Shown piece after piece: positions 33,225 to 41,662 of a stretch of DNA of 64,000 bases (position 1 is the first letter of the stretch; the number at the start of each line of letters is the position of its first letter). The stretch covers positions 7,936,001-8,000,000 of the forward strand of contig NZ_CP108100.1 of the NCBI RefSeq assembly GCF_036195045.1, written 5' to 3'. Source of the DNA: Streptomyces sp. NBC_00236 (lineage in GTDB: Bacteria; Actinomycetota; Actinomycetes; Streptomycetales; Streptomycetaceae). The translations under genes were made by a program, and so were the position numbers. The notes beneath the pieces are model-generated. The model searched no databases. It was not told the origin of the DNA and worked only from the letters and a program-made list of their open reading frames with translations.

Positions 33225-34127
33225 GTGGATCTCACGGTCCAGCAGTTGCGGTACTTCGTCGCCGTGGCGGACGAGCTGCACTTCGCCCGTGCCGCGCAGG
33301 GCCTGCGCATCTCCGCCCCGTCGCTGAGCCAGCAGATCGCCGCGCTGGAACGGAGGTTCGGCGCCGCGCTGTTCCGCCGGGACGCGCGCCACGTCGAACT
33401 CACCGAACCGGGGTCGGAACTGCTGCCGATGGCCCGCCGTTCCATCGCGGCGCTCGACGACATCGTGTCGTGGGCGGAGGAACGGCGGGCGGGCGGGGCG
33501 GTGGTACGCGTCGGTCTCGTCGTCGGCAGCCACATCGGCTCCGCCATCCTGAGCGAGGCCGCGCGCGCCTTTCCCGGCACGCGGTGGCAGATCCGGCGCC
33601 TCGGGTTCGACGGTTCCCTGACCGCACTGCGCACAGGTCTGGTCGACGTGGTCCTGGCGCCGGCCCTGGCAGCCCCCTCGGGCCCGGACCTGCACGCGGT
33701 GCCGCTGTGGTCCGAGGGCCGGGTCCTGGTGGCCGGCACCGGTCACCCGCTGGCCGGCCGTGACTGCGTGACCGTGGACGAGGTGGCCGACGAGCTCTTC
33801 GTCGCGACGCTGGGCGACGAGGCGCTGACCGACTGGCTCGGGCTGCCGCGCAGCGACGGATTCGCTCCCAAGGTCGCCTACGTCGCCGCCACGTTCGAGG
33901 AGGTGCTCGACATCTGCTCGGCGGGCCTCGCGGTCAACATCGCCGGATCCGGAGCGATCTCCGGATCACCCCGGCACGGCGTCGTGTTCGTACCGGTGCG
34001 AGGACTGCCCGACGCCACCGTCTATCTGCTCCGGTCGGCCAGGTCCCCCTCGGCCGCGGTCCTGGCGGTCGAGGAACTCGCCGTACGCGTGGCACGCCGC
34101 GAGACCGGGCGGCCCGGGCCCGGCTGA
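33225..34127 (+). CDS. LysR-family regulator downstream of pobA
   Basis: A 300-residue LysR protein: HTH in residues 1-60 (LTVQQLRYFVAVADELHFARAAQGLRISAPSLSQQIAALERRFG), then a periplasmic-binding-like effector domain (VRVGLVVGSHIGSA, DVVLAPALAAPSG, AVNIAGSG). It follows pobA in the same direction with AGGAGG before the GTG at 33225, so it is probably co-transcribed with the pathway. LysR-type activators often respond to the aromatic substrate; here 4-hydroxybenzoate or protocatechuate is a reasonable guess. No divergent target promoter is present. Confidence 0.87.
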   Translation: MDLTVQQLRYFVAVADELHFARAAQGLRISAPSLSQQIAALERRFGAALFRRDARHVELTEPGSELLPMARRSIAALDDIVSWAEERRAGGAVVRVGLVVGSHIGSAILSEAARAFPGTRWQIRRLGFDGSLTALRTGLVDVVLAPALAAPSGPDLHAVPLWSEGRVLVAGTGHPLAGRDCVTVDEVADELFVATLGDEALTDWLGLPRSDGFAPKVAYVAATFEEVLDICSAGLAVNIAGSGAISGSPRHGVVFVPVRGLPDATVYLLRSARSPSAAVLAVEELAVRVARRETGRPGPG

Positions 34128-34265
34128 GGGCCGGTCGCGGTCCAGGACCCCTCTGACCTGCAAGATTAGGCTGACCCTCATGATGCTTGGGGTAACAGGT
34201 CGTGGCTTCCGGAAAGGTGCGTCAGCAGACTTGATCGCACGCGCACCCACCCCTTGGAGACCCCT

Positions 34266-34823
34266 GTGACATTCGATCAAGTCCCTGACCGCCGGTCGAA
34301 GCCCTCTTGGGAGGGAGTCCTGCCGGGACGTCCCGCGCCCTTCTTCCTGGAGGACGGGGACGGCGAGCGGGCGAAGCTGTTCGACAGCGTCGTGACGGTC
34401 CTGCTGTCGGCGGACGAGACGGAGGGCCAGTTCGGAGTCTTCACCACCCGCCAGCCCAAGGGCGACCTGATCGTCGCGCACTCGCACGAGGACGTGCACG
34501 AGATCTTCTACGTGGTCGAAGGCGCCGCCCGTGTCTTCCTGGAACACCCCGACGGGCGTCAGGAGAGCAGACTGCTGCGCCCGGGCGACTTCGGATACGT
34601 ACCCGCGGGCATCGTCCACTCGTACCGCACCGAAGGCGAGTACAACAAGATCCTCGGCGTCTCCACCGGCGGATTCGAGCGCTTCTTCCAGGCGCTGGGC
34701 GACCTGACGGAGGAACGGGACGTGCCGACGGTGCCGTTCGTCCCCTCCCCGGACCGGATGCGGCAGGCGTTCACCCGCTACCGGAACATTCCCGCTCCCG
34801 GCCAGCAGTGGGAGGGAGCATGA
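34266..34823 (+). CDS. Cupin-domain protein (quercetin 2,3-dioxygenase-like)
   Basis: A 185-residue single-cupin protein. GDLIVAHSHEDVHEIFYVVEG fits cupin motif 1 (G-x5-HxH-x4-E-x6-G) with all metal ligands, and GDFGYVPAGIVHSYRT fits motif 2, with Thr in place of the usual Asn. It should bind a divalent metal in the cytosol; the substrate is unknown. The GTG at 34266, 5 bases after GGAGA, is preferred to a TTG at 34254 that overlaps that site. It overlaps the next gene by four bases, so the cupin and the hydrolase probably serve one pathway. Confidence 0.8.
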   Translation: MTFDQVPDRRSKPSWEGVLPGRPAPFFLEDGDGERAKLFDSVVTVLLSADETEGQFGVFTTRQPKGDLIVAHSHEDVHEIFYVVEGAARVFLEHPDGRQESRLLRPGDFGYVPAGIVHSYRTEGEYNKILGVSTGGFERFFQALGDLTEERDVPTVPFVPSPDRMRQAFTRYRNIPAPGQQWEGA

Positions 34824-35857
34824 GCCCGCGGGCGGAGGCGGACGGCCTCACCGACGCGGAGCAGCGCGGCCGCAACGCGACCCTGATGCAGACCTACGTC
34901 GAGGGCCTCGCCGCGACCTCGCCACCGGGTCCGACGGCGCCCGCAGCGGCCGTCACGGTTCTTCGTGACCTGGTCTTCTCCGAGCCCGGCACCGGCGGTG
35001 AACTGCGACTGGACCTGTATCTGCCCGAGGGCGTGCCCGGGCCGCGTCCCGTCATCGTCTGGCTGCCGGGCGGCGGATGGCAGCGGGCCGCCCGGGGCAT
35101 GGGCCCTCACCTGGGACGGCTGTTCGCCCAGCGCGGCTACGCCATGGCGGACGTCGAGTACCGGTCGAGCCGTACGGCGCTCTGGCCGGCCCAACTCCAC
35201 GACGTGAAAGCCGCCGTGCGCTATCTGCGGTCGGTGGCTCGGGACCACGGCCTGGACGCGGACCGTATCGGCGCATGGGGAAGCTCGGCCGGCGGACATC
35301 TCGCCGCGCTGCTCGGGCTGACCGGCGGCGACCCGGTGTGGGAGGGGAACGGGGGCCACGCCGCGTATCCCCGCGACGTGCAGGCCGTCGTCGACGGTTA
35401 CGGCCCCGCCGACCTCCTCCACATGGACGCGGACAGCCTGCCGGGCGGGGTCGTGAACGACATCGACCCATCGTCCCCGCCCTGGGGACTGCTCGGCGGC
35501 CCGACGGCGGAGCATCCCGAACCCGCCTCGCAGGCAAGTCCGGTGCGTCATGTCAGCGGGCCGACGGCACCCTTCCTGATCCTGCACGGAGACGCGGACC
35601 TCCTGGTCGGTCCGAGGCAGAGCCGGCGGCTCTTCGACGCCCTGCACGGAGCGGGCAGCGAAGCGACCCTGGTGTCGGTCCACGGGGCCGGACACGGCTT
35701 CTTCAACACCGGCGCATTCGAGTGCACGCCGCCCCTGCCCACGACCGTGCACACCACGCGGTCCGGCGAGCGCACGCCGGACAGGGCCGGTGCGCTCACC
35801 TCCGGTCTCGTCGAGCGGTTCTTCGACCGGCACCTGCGCCGGTGCTTCTCCGACTGA
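34820..35857 (+). CDS. Alpha/beta hydrolase (BD-FAE / hormone-sensitive-lipase-like)
   Basis: A 345-residue hydrolase. VIVWLPGGGW is the oxyanion-hole block, GAWGSSAGGHLAALLG the nucleophile elbow, FLILHGDADLLV the acid region, and VHGAGHGFFN holds the catalytic His. No signal peptide is present. It is translationally coupled to the cupin gene (ATGA at 34820). Together they could process an ester- or lactone-containing small molecule, possibly aromatic given the pca neighbours, but nothing fixes the substrate. Confidence 0.85.
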   Translation: MSPRAEADGLTDAEQRGRNATLMQTYVEGLAATSPPGPTAPAAAVTVLRDLVFSEPGTGGELRLDLYLPEGVPGPRPVIVWLPGGGWQRAARGMGPHLGRLFAQRGYAMADVEYRSSRTALWPAQLHDVKAAVRYLRSVARDHGLDADRIGAWGSSAGGHLAALLGLTGGDPVWEGNGGHAAYPRDVQAVVDGYGPADLLHMDADSLPGGVVNDIDPSSPPWGLLGGPTAEHPEPASQASPVRHVSGPTAPFLILHGDADLLVGPRQSRRLFDALHGAGSEATLVSVHGAGHGFFNTGAFECTPPLPTTVHTTRSGERTPDRAGALTSGLVERFFDRHLRRCFSD

Positions 35858-35939
35858 ACGGGAACGGCCGAAATGGCCCACTCGCACGGTGCGGAATTGC
35901 CCCACACGGCTGCGCCGATCCCTGCGTAACGTCAACGCC

Positions 35940-37169
35940 ATGCCGAAACTTCTGCCGCCGGCCGGACCTCAACGCACGCTGTCAATGGCCCAGTTGACCA
36001 ACTCCGTCGGCGACGGCGCGTACTACGTCACCTCGGCCCTCTACTTCACCCATGTGGTCGGCCTCGCCCCCGCCAGGACCGGGCTCGGACTCACCGTCGC
36101 CTGGGCGGTCGGCTCCGTCGTCGGGGTGCCCCTCGGCCGGATCGCCGACCGCCGGGGCCCACGGGGAACGGCGGTCCTGCTCGCCCTCGCCACCGGTACT
36201 GCGGTCGCGTCCTTCCTCGTCGTACGGGACTTCGCGCTGTTCCTCGCAGCCGCCTGTCTCTACGCCACCGCGCAGTCGGGCCTCGCCGCCGCCCGCCAGG
36301 CCCTGCTCGCGGGCCTCGTCGCCAAGGAGGAGCGCACCGGTGCGCTCGCCCACCTGCAGTCGACACTCAACGCGGGCCTTGCGGTGGGCGCCGCACTCGG
36401 CGGCCTCGCACTGTCTGCCGGAACCACGTCGGCGTACCTTGCGGTCTTCGCCGTCGATGCCGGAAGCTTCCTGCTCAGTGCACTCGTCCTGCTCCGGCTG
36501 CCGACCGTCGCGGCGGTGCCGGGGGACCGGAACGCGAAGCTTGCGGTGCTGCGGGACCGGCCGTACGCCGCCGTCACACTCCTCAACGCCGTGCTCCTCA
36601 TGCGCATGCCGCTGCTCAGTGTCGGTCTGCCGCTGTGGATCACCGAGCGGACCGAGGCCCCCGAGTGGGTGGTCTCCGCGCTCTTCGTGCTCAACACCGG
36701 TGCCGTGATGCTCTTCCAGGTCCGAACCGCCCGCTCCGTGAACGGGATCCCCACGGCAGCGCGAGCCCTTCGCCGGTCCGGCGCGCTCATGGCCTTGACC
36801 TGCCTCGTCCTCGCCATGTCGGCGGTGGACGACCCGTGGCTCGCGGTGACCGCCCTGGCCGGTGGCTCCGTGCTGCTGGTCGCCGCGGAGATGCTGCACT
36901 CGGCCGGCTCGTGGCAGCTCTCCTTCGATCTGGCGCCGGCCGGGCGCATCGGCGAGTACCAGGGCTTCTTCGGCACCGGCGTCACCGTCGCGCGCACGCT
37001 GGGGCCCCTCCTGCTCACCATGCTGCTGGTCGGATGGGGCACGGCCGGCTGGCTGCTGCTCGGGGGAGTCGTCCTCGCCGCGTCGTACGCGCTGGGGCCG
37101 GCGGCACGGTGGGCTGCGGGGACACGTCGGGAGCCCGATGCCGCCGTCGTTGCCGCCCGGGGCGTCTGA
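35940..37169 (+). CDS. Major facilitator superfamily transporter
   Basis: A 409-residue MFS protein with about 12 hydrophobic segments. Loop 2-3 has GRIADRRGPRGTAVLLA, the MFS motif-A region, and the second half contains IGEYQGFFGTGVTVARTLGPLLL. The ATG at 35940 is the first start that precedes the first membrane segment. The longer open frame beginning near 35790 lies inside the hydrolase gene and is not used. It is probably a drug or metabolite exporter; its cargo is unknown. Confidence 0.82.
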   Translation: MPKLLPPAGPQRTLSMAQLTNSVGDGAYYVTSALYFTHVVGLAPARTGLGLTVAWAVGSVVGVPLGRIADRRGPRGTAVLLALATGTAVASFLVVRDFALFLAAACLYATAQSGLAAARQALLAGLVAKEERTGALAHLQSTLNAGLAVGAALGGLALSAGTTSAYLAVFAVDAGSFLLSALVLLRLPTVAAVPGDRNAKLAVLRDRPYAAVTLLNAVLLMRMPLLSVGLPLWITERTEAPEWVVSALFVLNTGAVMLFQVRTARSVNGIPTAARALRRSGALMALTCLVLAMSAVDDPWLAVTALAGGSVLLVAAEMLHSAGSWQLSFDLAPAGRIGEYQGFFGTGVTVARTLGPLLLTMLLVGWGTAGWLLLGGVVLAASYALGPAARWAAGTRREPDAAVVAARGV

Positions 37170-37190
37170 GCGACGACGGGCCCGGGGCCG

Positions 37191-37565
37191 TCAGGGTCGC
37201 CGCCGGTGGCCGAACCGCACGCCCTCCCACGGTGTCCCCGCCCGGGAACGGCTCCGCGCAGCGCCGGCCCGACGGACGCGCGGCCGCCCGTTCGATCTCC
37301 GGTCCGAGGCGAGCCAGCACGCGTAGCCGCCCGGGCGTCCCGGTCCCACCGGGCCGTCCGGCTGGTCCTCGCCCGCCGGATGCCATGTGCCGATGCAGCC
37401 CGTCGCATATCCGGCCGCGGCGAACTCCCCGGCGAGTGTCGGGATGTCCAGGGGGGCGGCAGACCGTCGCGGAAGACGCTCGTCGTGGTCGGGAAGCGTC
37501 TCGATCACCTGCGGGGGCCCCGGCCGGCGACGCCGAAGCGCCGTCGGCCGGGGCCGGTGCCTCAC
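37191..37565 (-). pseudogene. Sulfatase fragment (middle of an arylsulfatase, decayed)
   Basis: On the minus strand, VIETLPDHDERLP, DIPTLAGEFAAAGYATGCIG and TWHPAGEDQPDGP correspond to the sulfatase stretch that normally reads TLAELLKxAGYxTxxIGKWHLG. The invariant Lys of GKWH is Thr here. The segment with the formylglycine Cys (CxPSR) is missing upstream and the C-terminal half is missing downstream. The remainder is Arg/Pro-rich noise. The fragment lies directly after the TauD-type gene on the same strand, where a functional alkyl- or arylsulfatase would make sense. The rest of 37170-37583 is non-coding. Confidence 0.6.
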
Positions 37566-37583
37566 CGTGCGGGACGGGCACGC

Positions 37584-38540
37584 TCACACGCCCGCGGTCT
37601 CCGCCGTCGAGGCGCCGGACGCGATTCCGAAGGACGGGTCGGGCACCGCCTCGGGGCTGATGAGGGTGGACGGGCGGCCGTCGGTGCCGACCGGCACGTC
37701 GCCGTCGATGGTGACGCGGCGCAGCTTGCGCTCATGGGTGTCGGAGTCGTCCACGCCGTAGTGCTGCGTGGCCCGGTTGTCCCAGATGGCGACGTCGCCC
37801 ACCTGCCAGTCCCAGCGCACCGTGTTCTCCGGGCGCTCGATGTGGGACTGGAACAGATCGACCAGGGCCCGGGAGTCGCGGCCGGTCAGCCCGCTGATCC
37901 GCTGGACGAAGTTGCCGAGGAGCAGTACACGTTCGCCGGTCTCGGGGTGGACGCGGACCACCGGGTGCTCGGTGAGGAACTTCGTCGAGGTGAACACCTC
38001 CTGGTACTTGGCGAGCGCCTCCGGCAGGGCGTTCGGCCGCAGGGCGATGTAGTCGTAGTCGTTGGAGTGGACGGCCCGCAGACTGTCCGCCAGGGTGCGC
38101 AGTTGCTCCGGCAGCTCGGCGTAGGCGGCAGCCGTGTTGGACCACAGGGTGTTGCCGCCGTACGGCGGGATGACGACGGCGCGCAGGATGGAGAAGGCCG
38201 GGTAGGCGGGGACGAACGTGACGTCGGTGTGCCACTGGTTCGCCCGGCCGCCGTGATCGGAGTCGATGCCGAGCGAGTAGCGGCCGTCGGCGGACGGGAC
38301 CGTCGGATGGGCGACCGGGGTGCCGAGCAGCCGCCCGAACGCCTCGTGGCCGTCCTCGTCCAGATGGTCCTGGCCGCGGAAGAGGACGACCTTGTTGGCC
38401 AGCAGCGCGGCCCGGATGGCCGCGACGGTCTCGGGCGCGAGATCCCCGCCGAGGCGGACCCCTGAGATGACGGCGCCGATGCGTCCGCCGAGCTTCTGGA
38501 CAGTGAGGGCGGGAGCGGGGGCTGTGGTCGTGGAGGTCAT
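37584..38540 (-). CDS. TauD/TfdA-family Fe(II)/2-oxoglutarate dioxygenase (taurine or alkylsulfate type)
   Basis: A 318-residue dioxygenase. NQWHTDVTF gives the His and Asp of the facial triad, and [11 protein letters not shown] supplies the second His. ERKLRRVTI carries the Arg that binds 2-oxoglutarate. [12 protein letters not shown] is a typical N-terminal block. These enzymes release sulfite or sulfate from taurine or alkyl sulfates under sulfur limitation (TauD and AtsK). The ATG at 38540 follows GAAAGGGA. Sulfatase fragments on both sides support a sulfur role. No transporter accompanies it. Confidence 0.87.
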   Translation of the reverse strand: MTSTTTAPAPALTVQKLGGRIGAVISGVRLGGDLAPETVAAIRAALLANKVVLFRGQDHLDEDGHEAFGRLLGTPVAHPTVPSADGRYSLGIDSDHGGRANQWHTDVTFVPAYPAFSILRAVVIPPYGGNTLWSNTAAAYAELPEQLRTLADSLRAVHSNDYDYIALRPNALPEALAKYQEVFTSTKFLTEHPVVRVHPETGERVLLLGNFVQRISGLTGRDSRALVDLFQSHIERPENTVRWDWQVGDVAIWDNRATQHYGVDDSDTHERKLRRVTIDGDVPVGTDGRPSTLISPEAVPDPSFGIASGASTAETAGV

Positions 38541-39068
38541 GGCAGATCCCTTTCGAAGGACACGCTGGTGCGTCGGCCGGCTGTGGAGCGCGGTCAACGG
38601 CGCGTTGATTGATTCGGGAGCGGAATCAATAGGGGCGTGAGGCGTCCGCCGGTGGACGGGATGCCGTCCGGGAGCGGGGATGTGGGTGGAGAGCCGTCCG
38701 AAGTGCGGTGCGGGGCAGCCTGGTCAGGCGGCGGTACAGCGGCCCGGACACGCGGGCGGCGTTGCGGTGCGGCCGGCGGGGGCGGGCCGCGCATCGGTAA
38801 CGGCCGTCGCGAACATGTCCCGGAGACTCGCAGCGCCCCGCGGAGTACGTCAAGCGCCCGGCGGGGCGCCGGGCAGTGGTTCAATCGGCCCCTGCGCGGG
38901 GCCCGCCCCCCTCCGGAGAAGCCCTGCGAAACAGCCTCTGACCTGGCACTTCTCCGGTTGTTCGGGAGAGGTGAGCTGCCGGGTCCGGCACCCGGCGAGG
39001 GCCGGGGACGATTTCATGCCGCCGTAATGCCGCGACCCGCGTCCGGGTCGCGGACCGAAGGAAGCCCC
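38541..39068. other. 528-bp intergenic region upstream of the TauD-like gene
   Basis: I find no supported gene here. Minus-strand frames at 38594-38884 are Pro/Arg-rich and show none of the His-x-Asp-Leu pattern of sulfur leader peptides. The only structured element I can support is the inverted repeat at 38608-38630. The region separates the divergent TauD-like gene and the broken HTH/sulfatase remnant. Confidence 0.5.
38608..38630. promoter_or_regulatory. Candidate operator upstream of the TauD-like gene
   Basis: ATTGATTC at 38608-38615 and GAATCAAT at 38623-38630 are perfect 8-bp arms around GGGAGCG. The site is AT-rich against a GC-rich background and lies 68-90 bp upstream of the TauD-like start, in promoter position. 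The regulator is unknown; the adjacent ROK-type HTH fragment could be its vestige. Confidence 0.45.
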
Positions 39069-39240
39069 ATGACAACTGCCCCTCACGGCTTCCGGGCGAC
39101 CGGTGACAGCCGGCGCGAGGCCAACGCCGCGACGGTGCTGCGCACCGTGCTCGACCACGGGCCGGTCGCGCCCCGGACGGTCGCCGATCTCTCCGGGCTG
39201 AGCCCGGCCGCCGTGTCCCGCCAGTGCACCGACCTCGTAG
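39069..39240 (+). pseudogene. Orphan HTH of a ROK-type repressor, truncated
   Basis: From the ATG at 39069 the frame reads MTTAPHGFRATGDSRREANA, then ATVLRTVLDHGPVAPRTVADL and SGLSPAAVSRQCTDLVGLG, the winged-HTH start of ROK-family repressors. After about residue 58 the frame loses all similarity to a ROK sugar-kinase-like domain and runs into sulfatase-derived DNA in another frame. The regulator is therefore truncated, although the HTH itself is open. Confidence 0.6.
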
Positions 39241-39892
39241 GGCTCGGCCAGGGACGCGCGGGGGCTTCGTACCAGGATCCGGCGCAACGGCGTCTTCCCG
39301 CTCCCCGACCTCAGCGCAGCGCCCGCCCGACGCGACCCGGCCGAACAGCGGCTCGCCCGTCGGCTCATCCTGCTGCCCGGCACTCCGGAACTGGATCTCT
39401 ACCGGTCCTCCCGGCGGGTCGCGCTGCGTTCCTTCGCGATCACCGTCGCGATCGAGGCGGGGGAGGACGTCCTGGTCTCCCCCGGCGACCAGGGCGGCAG
39501 GGTACAGCCTGTACGTCGAGGACGGCCGGCTGTGCCTCGCGTACAACGAGTACGCCGTGCTCCACGAGACCGACGCGGGTTCCCCGGCGGCCGGCGAGCA
39601 CACGGTCGGGCTCGCGGCCACGGCGGTGCGGGCGCTTCCCTGGAGTTTCACCCTGACCGTCTACGGCGAGGTGCGGGCCAGCCCTCGAAGCGTCCACCAG
39701 CTCATCGGTATGGCGCCGTTCCAGGATCGATCGGAAGTCTCCGGTCTCCTCGCCGCTCTTCGAGCGCCACCGCTTCTGACTCTTCCAGGGCCGGCCGCGG
39801 TCGGTGACGTCCCGCCCCGGGCCGCCGGGGCGCCCGATTCGCCGGAGGTCGTGGCTTCGGCGCTCGCGCCGGCGGCTGCGGCGTTCGAGTGA
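39241..39892 (+). pseudogene. C-terminal fragment of an arylsulfatase, frameshifted
   Basis: In one frame (about 39241-39498) the DNA encodes RNGVFPLPDLSAAPARRD, LILLPGTPELDLYRSSRRVA and FAITVAIEAGEDVLVSPGDQ. From 39500, after a +1 shift, it continues GYSLYVEDGRLCLAYNEY, PAAGEHTVGLAATAV and SFTLTVYGEV. This is the C-terminal beta-sandwich of arylsulfatase-A-type enzymes, whose usual core is GGYSLYVKDGRLxYxYN. The catalytic domain is absent. It is joined out of frame to the HTH fragment at about 39240, so the region is a chimeric ruin. Confidence 0.6.
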
Positions 39893-39940
39893 GGGCGTCG
39901 CCCGATTGGCGGCGGTGGTCGGGCAGAGCTAACGTCGGGG

Positions 39941-39964
39941 TCAGTGAACGACCGCGTTCACTGA
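39941..39964. promoter_or_regulatory. Perfect 24-bp palindromic operator before the MFS exporter
   Basis: TCAGTGAACG (39941-39950) and CGTTCACTGA (39955-39964) are exact reverse complements around ACCG. The right arm ends 16 bp before the ATG of the exporter, so a bound dimer would block the promoter or early transcription. Size and symmetry suit a TetR-family repressor, but no such gene lies beside it. Confidence 0.75.
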
Positions 39965-39980
39965 TGGTTCGAGTGCACCG

Positions 39981-41657
39981 ATGACTCGAGTGACAAGCAA
40001 TCCCATGACGGGCTCCCACGCGACACCCCGGCAGGCTGCCGAATCCCCGGAGAAGGGGCGCGGCAGCGGGATCGCCCTTCTCGTCATCTGTTCGTGCCAG
40101 CTGATGGTGGTCCTCGACATCACCATCGTGAACATCGCCCTCCCGCACATCCAGACCTCGCTGGGGTTCTCCACCGAGAACCTCTCCTGGGTCATCAACG
40201 CCTATACGCTCACGTTCGGTGGGCTGCTCCTGCTGGGCGGGCGCCTCGGTGACATCCTCGGGCGCCGCAGAGTCTTCATGTTCGGCGTCGCCCTCTTCGT
40301 CTTCGCCTCCCTGCTCGGCGGTCTCTCCCAGGAGTCGTGGCAACTGCTCGCCGCACGCTCCCTCCAGGGCGTCGGTGGCGCGATCGCCTCGCCGACCGCG
40401 TTGTCGCTCATCACCACGACCTTCCGCGAAGGCCCGGCCCGCAACAGGGCGTTCGGCGTGTTCGCGGCCGTCTCGGCGGGCGGCAGCGCCATCGGACTGC
40501 TGGCGGGCGGGGTGCTGGTGGAGTGGCTGGACTGGCGGTGGATCTTCTTCGTCAACATCCCCATCGGCCTGCTGATCGTGCTCGCCACTCCCCGCTACAT
40601 CCGGGAGTCCGAACGCCACCCCGGGCACTTCGACCTCCTCGGCGCACTCACGGCGACGCTCGGCATGGTGTGCCTCGTCTACGGCTTCATCCGGGCCTCC
40701 GAAGAGGGGTGGAGCGACACCCTCACCCTGTCGGCGTTCGCGGCGGCTGTCGTGCTGCTCGCCCTGTTCATCGCGATAGAGAACCGGTCCCGGCAGCCCA
40801 TCACACCCCTGTGGATGTTCCGCGACCGCAACCGCGCCGGCACGTACGGGATGATGCTGAGCCTCGCCGCGGCGATGTTCGGCATGTTCTTCTTCCTGAC
40901 CCTTTTCGTGCAGAACATCCTGGACTTCAGCCCCCTGAAGGCGGGTCTCGCCTTCCTGCCGATCAGCGCCATCATCGCGGTCGGCGCGGGCATCGCCTCC
41001 CAGCTGCTGCCCAAATGGGGTCCCAAGCCCTTCATGGTGACCGGTGCGCTCCTCGCAGCCGTGGGGCTGGGCTGGCTGACACAGACTGATGTCCACAGCT
41101 CGTACCTCGGAAGCCTCCTGGGACCGGTGCTGGTGTTCGGACTCGGTATGGGCCTGCAGTTCGTGTCGCTGACGCTGATGGCCGTCTCCGGGGTGGAGCC
41201 GAAGGAGGCCGGTGCGGCCTCCGGGATCCTCAACACCACGCAACAGGTGGGCGGATCGCTCGGCCTGTCCATCCTCGTCACGGTCTTCGGTACGGCCAGC
41301 CGCAACGAAGCCACCGATCAGGTACCGAAGTTCCTGGCGAACGCGACACCGGCCGAGCTCGCGGAATTCCGCAGGACCCGCGAGCTGCCGGGGCAGTGGG
41401 GCGACCAGGTGCTGGCGTCCGGCGTCTCCCAGGCGTTCGTCGTCGCCGCGGTCTTCGCTGTCGTCGCCGCCCTGATCGCCCTGATCGTCATCCAGGTACG
41501 CCCCTCGGACCTGGAGCGCCTGCGCGGCGACGGCGCGATGCCCGGTGCGGGGCAGGCGGACGGCGGGCCGGCGGAGGCGACGACCACCGGTGCGCCGGAT
41601 CCCGCCGCGCGGCCGCCGAGCGGGGAAGCCCGCGAAGGCCCCCGTCCGGAGCGGTGA
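39981..41657 (+). CDS. EmrB/QacA-type (DHA2) MFS drug exporter
   Basis: A 558-residue MFS protein with about 14 membrane segments. LDITIVNIALPHI is the DHA2 motif C/D1 signature, GGRLGDILGRRRVF the loop 2-3 motif A, and ARSLQGVGGAIASPTALSLI motif B. These proteins export hydrophobic drugs by proton antiport. The final 60 residues are a polar, disordered tail. A perfect palindrome overlaps its promoter region, indicating tight repression. It ends 5 bp from the convergent MMPL transporter gene. Confidence 0.9.
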   Translation: MTRVTSNPMTGSHATPRQAAESPEKGRGSGIALLVICSCQLMVVLDITIVNIALPHIQTSLGFSTENLSWVINAYTLTFGGLLLLGGRLGDILGRRRVFMFGVALFVFASLLGGLSQESWQLLAARSLQGVGGAIASPTALSLITTTFREGPARNRAFGVFAAVSAGGSAIGLLAGGVLVEWLDWRWIFFVNIPIGLLIVLATPRYIRESERHPGHFDLLGALTATLGMVCLVYGFIRASEEGWSDTLTLSAFAAAVVLLALFIAIENRSRQPITPLWMFRDRNRAGTYGMMLSLAAAMFGMFFFLTLFVQNILDFSPLKAGLAFLPISAIIAVGAGIASQLLPKWGPKPFMVTGALLAAVGLGWLTQTDVHSSYLGSLLGPVLVFGLGMGLQFVSLTLMAVSGVEPKEAGAASGILNTTQQVGGSLGLSILVTVFGTASRNEATDQVPKFLANATPAELAEFRRTRELPGQWGDQVLASGVSQAFVVAAVFAVVAALIALIVIQVRPSDLERLRGDGAMPGAGQADGGPAEATTTGAPDPAARPPSGEAREGPRPER

Positions 41658-41662
41658 TCCGG

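Noticed and set aside
38594..38884. Possible leader peptide for the TauD-like gene on the minus strand
   Set aside because: No Arg-x-His-x-Asp-Leu core or terminal Cys, unlike the leader at 1924; composition is Pro/Arg-rich.
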